From Algoriphagus sp. A40 (lineage in GTDB: Bacteria; Bacteroidota; Bacteroidia; Cytophagales; Cyclobacteriaceae), in assembly GCF_002002735.1 (NCBI RefSeq), contig NZ_MUNY01000039.1:62001-126000 (forward strand): 64,000 nt of DNA. Reading direction: 5' to 3'. Every line of letters starts with the position of its first letter. Position 1 is the first letter of the stretch. The position numbers and the translations under genes were made by a program. Under the pieces are notes generated by a model. That model did no database searches. It saw only the letters and a list, made by a program, of their open reading frames with translations, and was not told where the DNA came from. Positions 36,741 through 43,918 of this stretch are shown here, piece after piece.

Positions 36741-36894
36741 CCTGACGGCAGTCAGGTCTGCAGGAAACCCCCTTGGTTCAAGTCTTCAGACTTGGACCTA
36801 TAATTATGTAGTCTCTTGACTGCTTTTTCATTTCGGATTTAAATTAATGGCAGTCTGAAGACTGCATATAGATAAGCACAAGTCTGAAGACTTG
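36741..36894. repeat. Cluster of short REP-like palindromes C
   Basis: The 400-base gap contains CCTGACGGCAGTCAGG (36741-36756), GGTTCAAGTC/GACTTGGACC (36775-36798), GTAGTCTCTTGACTGC (36808-36823), GCAGTCTGAAGACTGC (36850-36865) and CAAGTCTGAAGACTTG (36879-36894). A triplicated ACCGAAG tract (GAAGACCGAAGACCGAAG) lies at about 36668-36690. No ORF is seen. Confidence 0.85.
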
Positions 36895-36990
36895 CGCCAA
36901 TTGTGCATCTGTGAGAACTAACCTAAATCATATCCTCTCGCTCTTTCCCCCGAAATCCCTATTTTGCAGCCTTAATTTCGAAACCGATTC

Positions 36991-39405
36991 ATGAAGCTCA
37001 ATTTTCAGAAAGACCTTCTTCCCCATCTGCTGGGAATTCTTCTTTTCTATCTCATTGTGGTCCTGTATTTCTCCCCGATGGTTTTCGACGGGAAAATCAT
37101 CTTTCAGGGCGATATCCTTCAGTGGGAAGGTTCGGCTAAGGCCGTCTTGGATCACCGGGCAAATACAGGCGAACAGGCTCTCTGGACCAACAGCATGTTT
37201 GGTGGAATGCCAGCTTATTTCATCAGTCTGGAGTTTCCCGGCGACATCACCAACGCCCTGATTTCGGCCTTGACCTTGGGACTTCCCCATCCGATCAACG
37301 GGCTCTTTTTCGGAATGCTGGGCATGTACATTTTGCTTTTGAGCTTTGGAGTCAGACCTGTTTTCGCCATCGGAGGCGCTATTGCGTTCTCCTTCAATAC
37401 CTACAACCTGCTTTCTCTCGAAGCCGGACACAATGCCAAAATATGGGCGGTCTGCCTGATTCCTTTGATTTTGGCAGGAATTCACCTGGCCTTTGAGCGA
37501 AAAAGAATCCTCGGAGCAGCCCTGTTGGCTTTGGGCCTTTTGCTCCAACTGAAATTCAACCACCTGCAGATCACCTATTACACGCTGATCATTTCGGTGA
37601 TTTATGTGTTGGTTCGGATGGTTTTTGACTGGAAAAAGGAAGGAATTCCCGGCTTATCCAAAACCATCGGATTCCTGGTTCTCGGAGCGATATTGGCCGT
37701 CGGAGGAAATCTCGGCAGACTTGCCACAGCTCTCGAATACAGTCCCTACTCTACCCGCGGCAATACAACTCTTGAAACAAAATCCTCCGGGCTGGACCGA
37801 GATTACGCCTTTGGCTGGTCCAATGGCAAACTTGAAACCCTGACGCTGATCATTCCAGATTTCTACGGGGGAGGCAGTAATACACCGCTTTCTAAAGATT
37901 CGGCATCCGAAAAAGCACTCCGCGCACAGGGAATCGATGCAGCGCAGATCAACGGATTTTTGCAGGGTGCGCCGACTTACTGGGGAGATCAGCCCTTCAC
38001 AGGCGGTCCGATCTATGGCAGTGTTATCTTGGTATTTCTGGCTGTTTTGGGGATTTGGGCTGCGCCAAAAGAAAGCCTGATCACATTTGGTGTCATCATC
38101 GTTCTTTCAGTTATGCTCAGTTGGGGAAAAAACCTGGCCTGGTTCAACTACCTGCTATTTGATATTTTGCCCGGCTACAACAAATTCCGGGCGGTATCCA
38201 TGGCCTTGGGAATGACGCTTTTTGCAATCCCGGTTTTGGGGATGATTTCCTTGGAAAGACTGGTAAAAAAGAACGACCTAAAACCCCTGCTTTATGCGGG
38301 TGGAATTGTGGGCGGTTTGACGCTGATCCTTGCCGTGGCTTCCGGAGCGTTCTTCCGCTTCGAAGGTGCAGGGGACGCAGGTTTGCCTGAATGGCTTATC
38401 TCGGCAATTAAAGCAGACCGAAAGGCCATGCTTTCCGCTTCTGCCTGGAAAAGTTTTGCCTTTGTCGCTGTCGCGGTTGGATTGATCTATTTTCACCTGA
38501 AAGGAAAAATCTCCGACCTCATTCTTGGGCTTGCTTTGATCGCTTTGATCACGCTGGACATCTGGACGATCAACAGAAGGTACCTGAACAATGAGTCTTT
38601 TCAGGGCAATCCCTCCAGACAGTTTTTCGCAGAAACTCCCGCCGAAAAGTCCATTGCATCAGACCAAGGCTATTTCCGAGTATTGCCGCTTTCTGAAGGA
38701 TTGACTCAAGGTGCCCGCACTGCCTATCGCTTCAACAGCTTGGGTGGTTACCATGGCGCCAAACTCCGACGCTACCAGGACTTGGTGGAAAACCAACTTC
38801 AACCCGAACTGGAAGCTTTTATCGCCAAGGCACAGGAAGGAACTTTTGACTGGGAGGGAACCGGCGTTATGAACATGCTGAACACCAAATACCTGATCGC
38901 CGGAACAGAGGCAAATGGGGTATTTGAAAACCCGATGGCCAACGGAGCGGCTTGGGTGCCCGCTGAAATCCTGCCCGTAGGCACCAACAACGAAGAAATC
39001 GAGCGGCTGGGAGAAATCAACACCAAAACTCAGGCAACATTGAATTCTCAGGAATTCGGACAAATCCCTGCCGGTTCGGGACAGGTCACCTTGACTTCTA
39101 CCTCTCCAAATGAAATGAAGTACCAGGCTTCCATGACACAGGGCGGCTTGGCTGTTTTCTCTGAAATCCACTATCCAAAAGGCTGGACTGCCACCATTGA
39201 CGGTAAGGAAGCTCCGATTCTTCGGGTGAATTATCTGCTCCGCGGACTGGAAATTCCGGCCGGAGATCACGAAGTTGTCTTTACCTTTGCACCCTCCAGC
39301 TACTATGCGACCAAGACTCCGATGGTGATTTTCCAATATCTTATCTTGGTTACGCTATTTGCCGGAGTTTATTTCACTTACAAAGAATCCAATGCAAGCG
39401 CCTAA
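36991..39405 (+). CDS. YfhO-family integral membrane protein
   Basis: The 804-residue protein has 12 or more membrane helices, starting at HLLGILLFYLIVVLYFSPMVFDG, and a large C-terminal extracytoplasmic domain (RYLNNESFQGNPSRQFFAETPAEK to AGDHEVVFTFAPSSYYA) before a last helix. This is the YfhO layout, a GT-C-like fold implicated in glycosylating lipoteichoic acids in Firmicutes; in Bacteroidota the acceptor is not known. It overlaps the methyltransferase gene by 14 bases, which suggests an operon with the two genes that follow. Confidence 0.85.
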   Translation: MKLNFQKDLLPHLLGILLFYLIVVLYFSPMVFDGKIIFQGDILQWEGSAKAVLDHRANTGEQALWTNSMFGGMPAYFISLEFPGDITNALISALTLGLPHPINGLFFGMLGMYILLLSFGVRPVFAIGGAIAFSFNTYNLLSLEAGHNAKIWAVCLIPLILAGIHLAFERKRILGAALLALGLLLQLKFNHLQITYYTLIISVIYVLVRMVFDWKKEGIPGLSKTIGFLVLGAILAVGGNLGRLATALEYSPYSTRGNTTLETKSSGLDRDYAFGWSNGKLETLTLIIPDFYGGGSNTPLSKDSASEKALRAQGIDAAQINGFLQGAPTYWGDQPFTGGPIYGSVILVFLAVLGIWAAPKESLITFGVIIVLSVMLSWGKNLAWFNYLLFDILPGYNKFRAVSMALGMTLFAIPVLGMISLERLVKKNDLKPLLYAGGIVGGLTLILAVASGAFFRFEGAGDAGLPEWLISAIKADRKAMLSASAWKSFAFVAVAVGLIYFHLKGKISDLILGLALIALITLDIWTINRRYLNNESFQGNPSRQFFAETPAEKSIASDQGYFRVLPLSEGLTQGARTAYRFNSLGGYHGAKLRRYQDLVENQLQPELEAFIAKAQEGTFDWEGTGVMNMLNTKYLIAGTEANGVFENPMANGAAWVPAEILPVGTNNEEIERLGEINTKTQATLNSQEFGQIPAGSGQVTLTSTSPNEMKYQASMTQGGLAVFSEIHYPKGWTATIDGKEAPILRVNYLLRGLEIPAGDHEVVFTFAPSSYYATKTPMVIFQYLILVTLFAGVYFTYKESNASA

Positions 39406-40123
39406 GTCAGAGCAAAAAGAGCAGGTCGTCAGTTTCTACGATAAGTTTGCCGAAAAACAGCAGAAGACCGGCATCAACTCCCGGCACCTGAGCATCTTGG
39501 ACAAGGTGAAAGCTGCCGGTTTGCAGGATAACCACAGGATCCTCGAAGTAGGCTGTGGTATCGGGACAGTTTCCCATCTCTTGGCCACTCAAGTTCCAAA
39601 TGGGGAAGTCTTGGCGGTGGATATTTCCCCGGAAAGTATCGAGAAAGCCAAGGTTCTCTGGAAATCCCAAACTAACCTGAGCTTTGAAGTTTCGGACATG
39701 TCGGACTTTGAAAAGAAAGGCAAGACCTTCGATTTCTTCGTCTTCCCTGACGTGCTGGAGCACATTCCCGTTGAGCAACATCTTCGCCTTTTCCAGAATA
39801 TCAGCAAGCATACCCACGCCGATTCAGTGATTTTCATCCACATTCCGGCACCTCGGTATTTGCAGTGGATGATTGAAAACGAACCCCAAAAACTTCAGGT
39901 CATTGATCAACCTTTGGACACCGGGGACTTGGTAAAAACCATTTCGGCTACTGGCTTTTACCTGGAAAAGATGGAAACCTATCCTCTCTTCTTTGCTGAA
40001 AAAGACTACCAGTACTTTATCTTTCGCGCAGCAAAACCCCTCAAAACCTCCACGCCCCGCAGCAAGTGGACGGTACTGAAAGAACGCATGCGCATTCGCC
40101 TGAAATATGGCCTAACCAAATAA
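39392..40123 (+). CDS. Class I SAM-dependent methyltransferase
   Basis: The 243-residue protein from the ATG at 39392 has the SAM-binding motif ILEVGCGIGTVSHLL, the acidic loop EVLAVDISPESIEKA and motif DFFVFPDVLEHIP. It is a Methyltransf_11-like enzyme of unknown substrate. Overlap with yfhO and a 14-base gap to the SlyD-like gene suggest co-transcription, and the YfhO neighbour makes a surface-glycan or lipid substrate possible (inference). A start at 39359 would extend the overlap without support. Confidence 0.85.
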   Translation: MQAPKSEQKEQVVSFYDKFAEKQQKTGINSRHLSILDKVKAAGLQDNHRILEVGCGIGTVSHLLATQVPNGEVLAVDISPESIEKAKVLWKSQTNLSFEVSDMSDFEKKGKTFDFFVFPDVLEHIPVEQHLRLFQNISKHTHADSVIFIHIPAPRYLQWMIENEPQKLQVIDQPLDTGDLVKTISATGFYLEKMETYPLFFAEKDYQYFIFRAAKPLKTSTPRSKWTVLKERMRIRLKYGLTK

Positions 40124-40137
40124 TCAAAACCGGAACT

Positions 40138-40662
40138 ATGAAAATCCAGGAAAATGCAGTGGTAGGACTGACCTACGAACTCAAAGTGAGCAAAGACGAA
40201 GACGGCATCGAGTCGAGCCCTTTCAGTGTGGAAATCCGTGACGAGGAAGATCCTTTCTACTTCCTTTTTGGACAAAGTGGATTGCCTGAAAAGTTTGAGG
40301 AACTGCTGGCAGGAAAAGAGGATGGCGGGGATTTTTCCTTCACCATCACCATGGTGGATGCGTATGGCGAACCGGACGATGAATTGGTGATTTCATTGCC
40401 AAAGACCCAGTTTTCTGGCGAAAGAGGCTTTTCTGCGGAGATGCTGGAAGAAGGCAATTTCCTTCCGCTGATGGATGAAAACGGATATAGCATGCAGGCA
40501 AAAGTCCTGAAAGATCTGGGTGAAAACCTGTTGCTGGACTTCAATCATCCCCTGGTGGGATTTGATCTGCACTTTGAGGGAAAAGTTATAGAAGTGCGTG
40601 AAGCGACCAAGGAAGAACTCCAACATGGACACGTGCACGGGGAGCATGGAGCACATGAATAG
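40138..40662 (+). CDS. SlyD-like FKBP-type peptidyl-prolyl cis-trans isomerase
   Basis: The 174-residue protein opens MKIQENAVVGLTYELKV, followed by the FKBP core (DPFYFLFGQSGLPEKFEELLAGKEDGGDFSF), an insert-in-flap region (EPDDELVISL to DENGYSMQAKVL) and NHPLVGFDLHFEGKVIEVREAT, the SlyD signature. The C-terminus is histidine-rich (HGHVHGEHGAHE), as in metal-binding SlyD. It folds proline-containing substrates and may bind nickel. The frame from 40066 runs inside the methyltransferase gene and is rejected. Confidence 0.9.
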   Translation: MKIQENAVVGLTYELKVSKDEDGIESSPFSVEIRDEEDPFYFLFGQSGLPEKFEELLAGKEDGGDFSFTITMVDAYGEPDDELVISLPKTQFSGERGFSAEMLEEGNFLPLMDENGYSMQAKVLKDLGENLLLDFNHPLVGFDLHFEGKVIEVREATKEELQHGHVHGEHGAHE

Positions 40663-40868
40663 AGATTTACGAAGGACGATTTACGATTTACGAGGTGGCT
40701 CCCAGTGTTTATGAATTTGGCTCTAGCCTAGCCTTGAAATATAAAATTAAAGTTCTTGAATTTGAAAAGTGTTTGGGGTTTTGGCCTCGGGCACTTTTTT
40801 TATGAGTGCACTTCACTTATGGCCGCAACCTTTAAGAATAAACTCTTGAAGATTGAATTGACGCGATT

Positions 40869-41171
40869 CCCTCCGCCGCGGCGGAGGGTTAGGAGGATTT
40901 TATAAATTTCAATGTGAATGTCCGCAATGACACCAGTAGGTAAATTAATTGAAGTAGTCGATTTGTAGGTAAAAGTTTGGCAGTCTTAGATCCAAAGGAT
41001 CGAAACAATTCATAACCCCCGGTGTAGCCGGGGGTAAAGTCACACAATAAAAAAAGGAGCCCTGAAAGGGCGATACTTTGAAGTTTCACCCTTTCAGGGC
41101 TCAAAGGAAGGAGATTCAATGGCTTCCCTGCACTTCGTACAGGGTCATGAATGGTTAGGCTCCTTCGGAGC
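40869..41171. repeat. Composite repeat region with several long palindromes
   Basis: The 520-base gap holds CCCTCCGCCGCGGCGGAGGG (40869-40888), a perfect 20-base palindrome; CCCCCGG/CCGGGGG (41016-41034); GCCCTGAAAGGGC (41059-41071) with a facing inverted copy at 41089-41102; CCCTG/CAGGG (41126-41144); and GCTCC-TTC-GGAGC (41159-41171). The last may also end the minus-strand ABC gene. A possible terminator of the slyD gene (AAGTG/GCACTT with a following T run) lies at about 40767-40802. No ORF is seen. Confidence 0.8.
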
Positions 41172-41181
41172 TTTTTCCAAC

Positions 41182-42141
41182 CTAATTCTTCAAAACCAAC
41201 ACCCTTTCCTCGTCAAAATGCAGGTAAACCCGATCTCCGACGTGATACTTGCGAAAAGGATCATCGACTTCCCAAACTTGCCCACCGATTTTCAAGCGGA
41301 CCAAAAGTGAATTGTAATGCACCAAAAAGCGCTGATCGATCACATGACCCAGGAGTTCTCCCTTAGTGCGGAGCCTTACATCCGCCGGACGGATATAGCT
41401 GTCAAAACGATCCGGAATCAGATTGATCGGGGAAAAAAGTCTTGCCACATAACGTGTCTTAGGATGCTCGCAGAGATTCTGTGAGTTTCCTTTTTGGACG
41501 ACTTTTCCTTTTTGCAGGATCAAAATGGAATCGGTCAATCGCAGTGCATCATCTAGGTCATGGGTTACAAAGATCACGGTGGTGCCGGACTCATGCAGGA
41601 GTTCCTTCAGCTCAAAGATCAACTTGTGCTTTTGGATGGTATCCAGGTGGCTAAAAGGTTCATCCAGCAGCAACACCTCCGGTTCCACAGCCAAAGCCTG
41701 AGCAATTGCCACCTTTTGCTGCTGCCCCCCGCTCAACTGTCGGGGAAAGCGCTCGCTGTAATTCTCCAAACCCAACTGCTCCATCAGTTTTTTTATGCGC
41801 TGCTGTCGGTATTTCGGATCAAAATTCAACAAAGGCCGTGCGATATTCTCCGCCACCGTAGCATTGGGATACAACTGATAATCCTGATGAATCAGCTTGA
41901 TCTCATCGTATCCGGGCACCAACTTTTGCTTGGGATTCTGGATCTGCTGATCTCCCAACCAAACTTCCCCGCTACTCTGAGTCATCAGTCCGGCGGCGAT
42001 GCGGAGCAAGGTGCTTTTCCCCGAACCGCTTTCCCCCACGATGGCGATCAGCTCTCCACGCTCCAGTTCCAGGGAAAATTCCTGAAGTGCAATATGCGAA
42101 TCGTAAGACTTGGAAACTTTGCGGATGGAGAAGTAGGGCAT
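41182..42141 (-). CDS. ABC transporter ATP-binding protein with C-terminal TOBE-like domain
   Basis: The 319-residue ATPase has Walker A GESGSGKST, Q loop IHQDYQL, signature LSGGQQQKVAIAQAL, Walker B LLLDEPFSHLD and switch His in VTHDLDD. The 90 residues after the core resemble the TOBE-containing tail of PotA/FbpC-type importers (iron, polyamine or sulfate). No permease or binding protein lies next to it, so the partner must be elsewhere. The start at 42141 (MPYFSIRKVSKSYDS) is chosen over 42177, whose extra residues come from repeat sequence. Confidence 0.85.
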   Translation of the reverse strand: MPYFSIRKVSKSYDSHIALQEFSLELERGELIAIVGESGSGKSTLLRIAAGLMTQSSGEVWLGDQQIQNPKQKLVPGYDEIKLIHQDYQLYPNATVAENIARPLLNFDPKYRQQRIKKLMEQLGLENYSERFPRQLSGGQQQKVAIAQALAVEPEVLLLDEPFSHLDTIQKHKLIFELKELLHESGTTVIFVTHDLDDALRLTDSILILQKGKVVQKGNSQNLCEHPKTRYVARLFSPINLIPDRFDSYIRPADVRLRTKGELLGHVIDQRFLVHYNSLLVRLKIGGQVWEVDDPFRKYHVGDRVYLHFDEERVLVLKN

Positions 42142-42148
42142 TTTTGGA

Positions 42149-42268
42149 TTCGAGATTTGAAATTCGACATTCGACATTCGATGTTCGACGTTCGTTGTTC
42201 GATATTAATTGAAAAATTGGAAGTTAGGAAGTGGGAAGTTGGGAAGTTGGGAAGTTGGGAAGTTGGAA
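42149..42268. repeat. Two simple-sequence arrays: TTCGA-type and GGGAAGTT
   Basis: From about 42149 to 42202 imperfect ATTCGAC/ATGTTCG units repeat. From about 42219 to 42268 the unit GGGAAGTT occurs in tandem (about five copies, AAGTTGGGAAGTTGGG). Such arrays are prone to slippage and may vary between strains. Nothing coding is seen here. Confidence 0.7.
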
Positions 42269-42343
42269 GGACGCAAAGTTCACCCGCAGTCAAGTGCTGC
42301 AACTCCCCCGATGCCTTGTAAATCGTAAATCTGAAAACAAAGG

Positions 42344-42367
42344 GGCTTCGACTCCGCTCAGCCTGAC
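42344..42367 (-). repeat. Dispersed GTCAGGCTGAGC-type repeat
   Basis: On the minus strand the bases read GTCAGGCTGAGCGGAGTCGA then AGCC. The element shares its core with the copies at 47724-47772, 56488-56560 and inside the coding sequence at 48781-48811. Confidence 0.6.
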
Positions 42368-42417
42368 AACACGGCCAGCCACCTCGTAAATCGTATTTCG
42401 TAAATCGTACTTCTCCA

Positions 42418-42765
42418 TCACTGCAAACTCTCCCTTACCTTCTTCGGCAAGGAATCCCTAATCAGCTCATAGCTATGGCGGGCGAGTTCCAAAATAAGCG
42501 GATCGGGAACATTTCCCTTTACAGAGACCGAGTTCCAGAGTGTTTTATTCATATGATAGCCTGGGGTGATTCCAGGATACTGCTCTCTCAACTCAATGGC
42601 CCGCTCGGGATCGCATTTGAGGTTCACATAGGCGAAAGCCTCCATCCCCAACAGTGCAAAAATCTTCCCTCCCACCCGAAAGGCCAAAGTGTCTGCATCA
42701 AAGGGTGTGTCTTCCGTCACATGCGGAAGGGAGAGGCAATAGTCGCGGAAGTATTCTAAAGTCAT
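42418..42765 (-). CDS. MmcQ/YjbR-family protein
   Basis: The 115-residue protein from the ATG at 42765 (MTLEYFRDYCLSLPHVTED) has the MmcQ/YjbR blocks: DADTLAFRVGGKIFALLG, VNLKCDPERAIELREQYPGI, GYHMNKTLWNSVSV and LARHSYELIRDSLPKKVR. It folds like a CyaY/double-wing DNA-binding protein, but its function is not established. A longer frame to 42834 begins inside the repeat array at 42804 and is rejected. Confidence 0.88.
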   Translation of the reverse strand: MTLEYFRDYCLSLPHVTEDTPFDADTLAFRVGGKIFALLGMEAFAYVNLKCDPERAIELREQYPGITPGYHMNKTLWNSVSVKGNVPDPLILELARHSYELIRDSLPKKVRESLQ

Positions 42766-42803
42766 TTGGATTTCGGATGTCGGATTTCTGATTTCGGATT
42801 TAG

Positions 42804-42957
42804 CGTCATTGCGAGGACCAGAGGGACGAAGCAATCTCTTTCTGGAACGTCATTGCGAGGACTGCAAGGACGAAGCAATCCCCCAGGAACGTCATTGCGA
42901 GGACCGCAGGGACAAAGCAAACTGCTCCTGTTGTCATCGCAAACACCGAAGCAATCT
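42804..42957. repeat. Array of four GTCATTGCGAGG units
   Basis: Three nearly identical 33-base units (42804-42836, 42848-42880, 42890-42922) and one degenerate unit (42933-42956) recur every 42-44 bases. Each begins CGTCATTGCGAGGAC and ends GACGAAGCAATC, so ATTGC and GCAAT can pair into a hairpin. The units resemble a bacterial interspersed repeat seen in several phyla. The sequence is translated in some frames (for example 42766-43017) but is not a gene. Confidence 0.85.
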
Positions 42958-43234
42958 GCTAATTATTCCAGATTTCCAAAAAGAAAATTAATCCAAACGA
43001 AACTCAAATTAAAATAAATGCAGAAAACTAGAAGAATGGTTTGGTAAAAGGCTAGTCGAAACCTATCTTGACTAAAGATTTTGGAACAGAGGGATGGCAA
43101 GCAATTTTGATTGGTAAAACCCTTAAGCCTTGCTCTTAATAGTCTCATTTTGACAAATAACATTCAAAAAATGAAGGGAATAAACCAGCTAAATACAAGG
43201 GTAGCTACCTCACCTCTAAACAGAATATAAATCT

Positions 43235-43918
43235 ATGGCAGGATATAGTATAGTTGATCACCTAAAAATTGCGGATCATATTACCTTTATTCGGATTAAT
43301 CCAAATGATATTGAACTAACATTAAGAGAGGTTTTTACTTCGCTTGCAGATTTAAGTTGGATAAACGCCTTTGACAAAGATTATGTTAGAGGAAGTTTTC
43401 AAGTAAGGGCCGAAGCAACTGTAAAATATATTAGTGAAAATATAATCAAATCCAGCGATGATAAAATAACCAGTGACTCAGGTGAATATGTTATTTCAGA
43501 ACTTGCTCGGTTATCGATTATAAATGAGTTAAAATATTCAGACATACCGCTGGCAGAATTAATCAAAAAACAGAAAAGCGGTAATCCAGGTTTTGATTTT
43601 TATTCAAAGAATAAATCAAATATCTTACTATTTGGAGAGGCTAAATATCTTGCCGCTCAAAATGCCTATGGTAGTGCCTTTAAACAGATCGTAAGATTTA
43701 TCAGTGAAGAGAGTGATATTGGAGATTTACAAGACATTGATAAGTTTTGTTGCGAGATTTCCTTGAGTAATGTAATAAATAAGAAGAAAGGTTATGTAGC
43801 TGCATTTGCATCAAAAAATACAGACACAGAACTTCTAGTCAGGAACATACAAGAAAACGAGGAATACAAGGCTCTAATGTCTTATAATGAAATAATTTGT
43901 GTAGCAGTTAACATATGA
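43235..43918 (+). CDS. HamA-like (DUF1837-type) putative nuclease of a Hachiman-like defence module
   Basis: The 227-residue protein has the layout of DUF1837/HamA effectors of Hachiman anti-phage systems: a helix with SGEYVISELARLS (Glu84), then GNPGFDFYSK (Asp121), then LLFGEAKYL (Glu135, Lys137). This is a PD-(D/E)xK nuclease core with D-x13-E-x-K spacing, followed by an AFKQIVRFI helix. It overlaps the helicase gene by 4 bases (ATGA). The gene is visibly richer in A and T than its neighbours, a sign of transfer. It is shorter than most HamA proteins. AbpA of the related AbpAB system is the main alternative. Activity is inferred from motifs. Confidence 0.65.
   Translation: MAGYSIVDHLKIADHITFIRINPNDIELTLREVFTSLADLSWINAFDKDYVRGSFQVRAEATVKYISENIIKSSDDKITSDSGEYVISELARLSIINELKYSDIPLAELIKKQKSGNPGFDFYSKNKSNILLFGEAKYLAAQNAYGSAFKQIVRFISEESDIGDLQDIDKFCCEISLSNVINKKKGYVAAFASKNTDTELLVRNIQENEEYKALMSYNEIICVAVNI

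Noticed and set aside
36928..37563. 211-residue minus-strand ORF
   Set aside because: It lies antisense to the start of the YfhO gene, has low-complexity polar composition and no recognisable domain.
38659..39336. 225-residue minus-strand ORF
   Set aside because: It is an antisense shadow of the C-terminal YfhO domain, which is clearly coding on the plus strand.
41560..42321. 253-residue plus-strand ORF
   Set aside because: Antisense to the ABC ATPase; its last part is translated repeat sequence.
42804..42957. CRISPR array
   Set aside because: Units are separated by only 9-11 bases, spacers are too short and similar, and no cas genes are present.
42766..43017. Short plus-strand ORF with peptide repeats RGLQGRS and RGPQGQS
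   Set aside because: The peptide repeats are simply translations of the 43-base GTCATTGCGAGG array.
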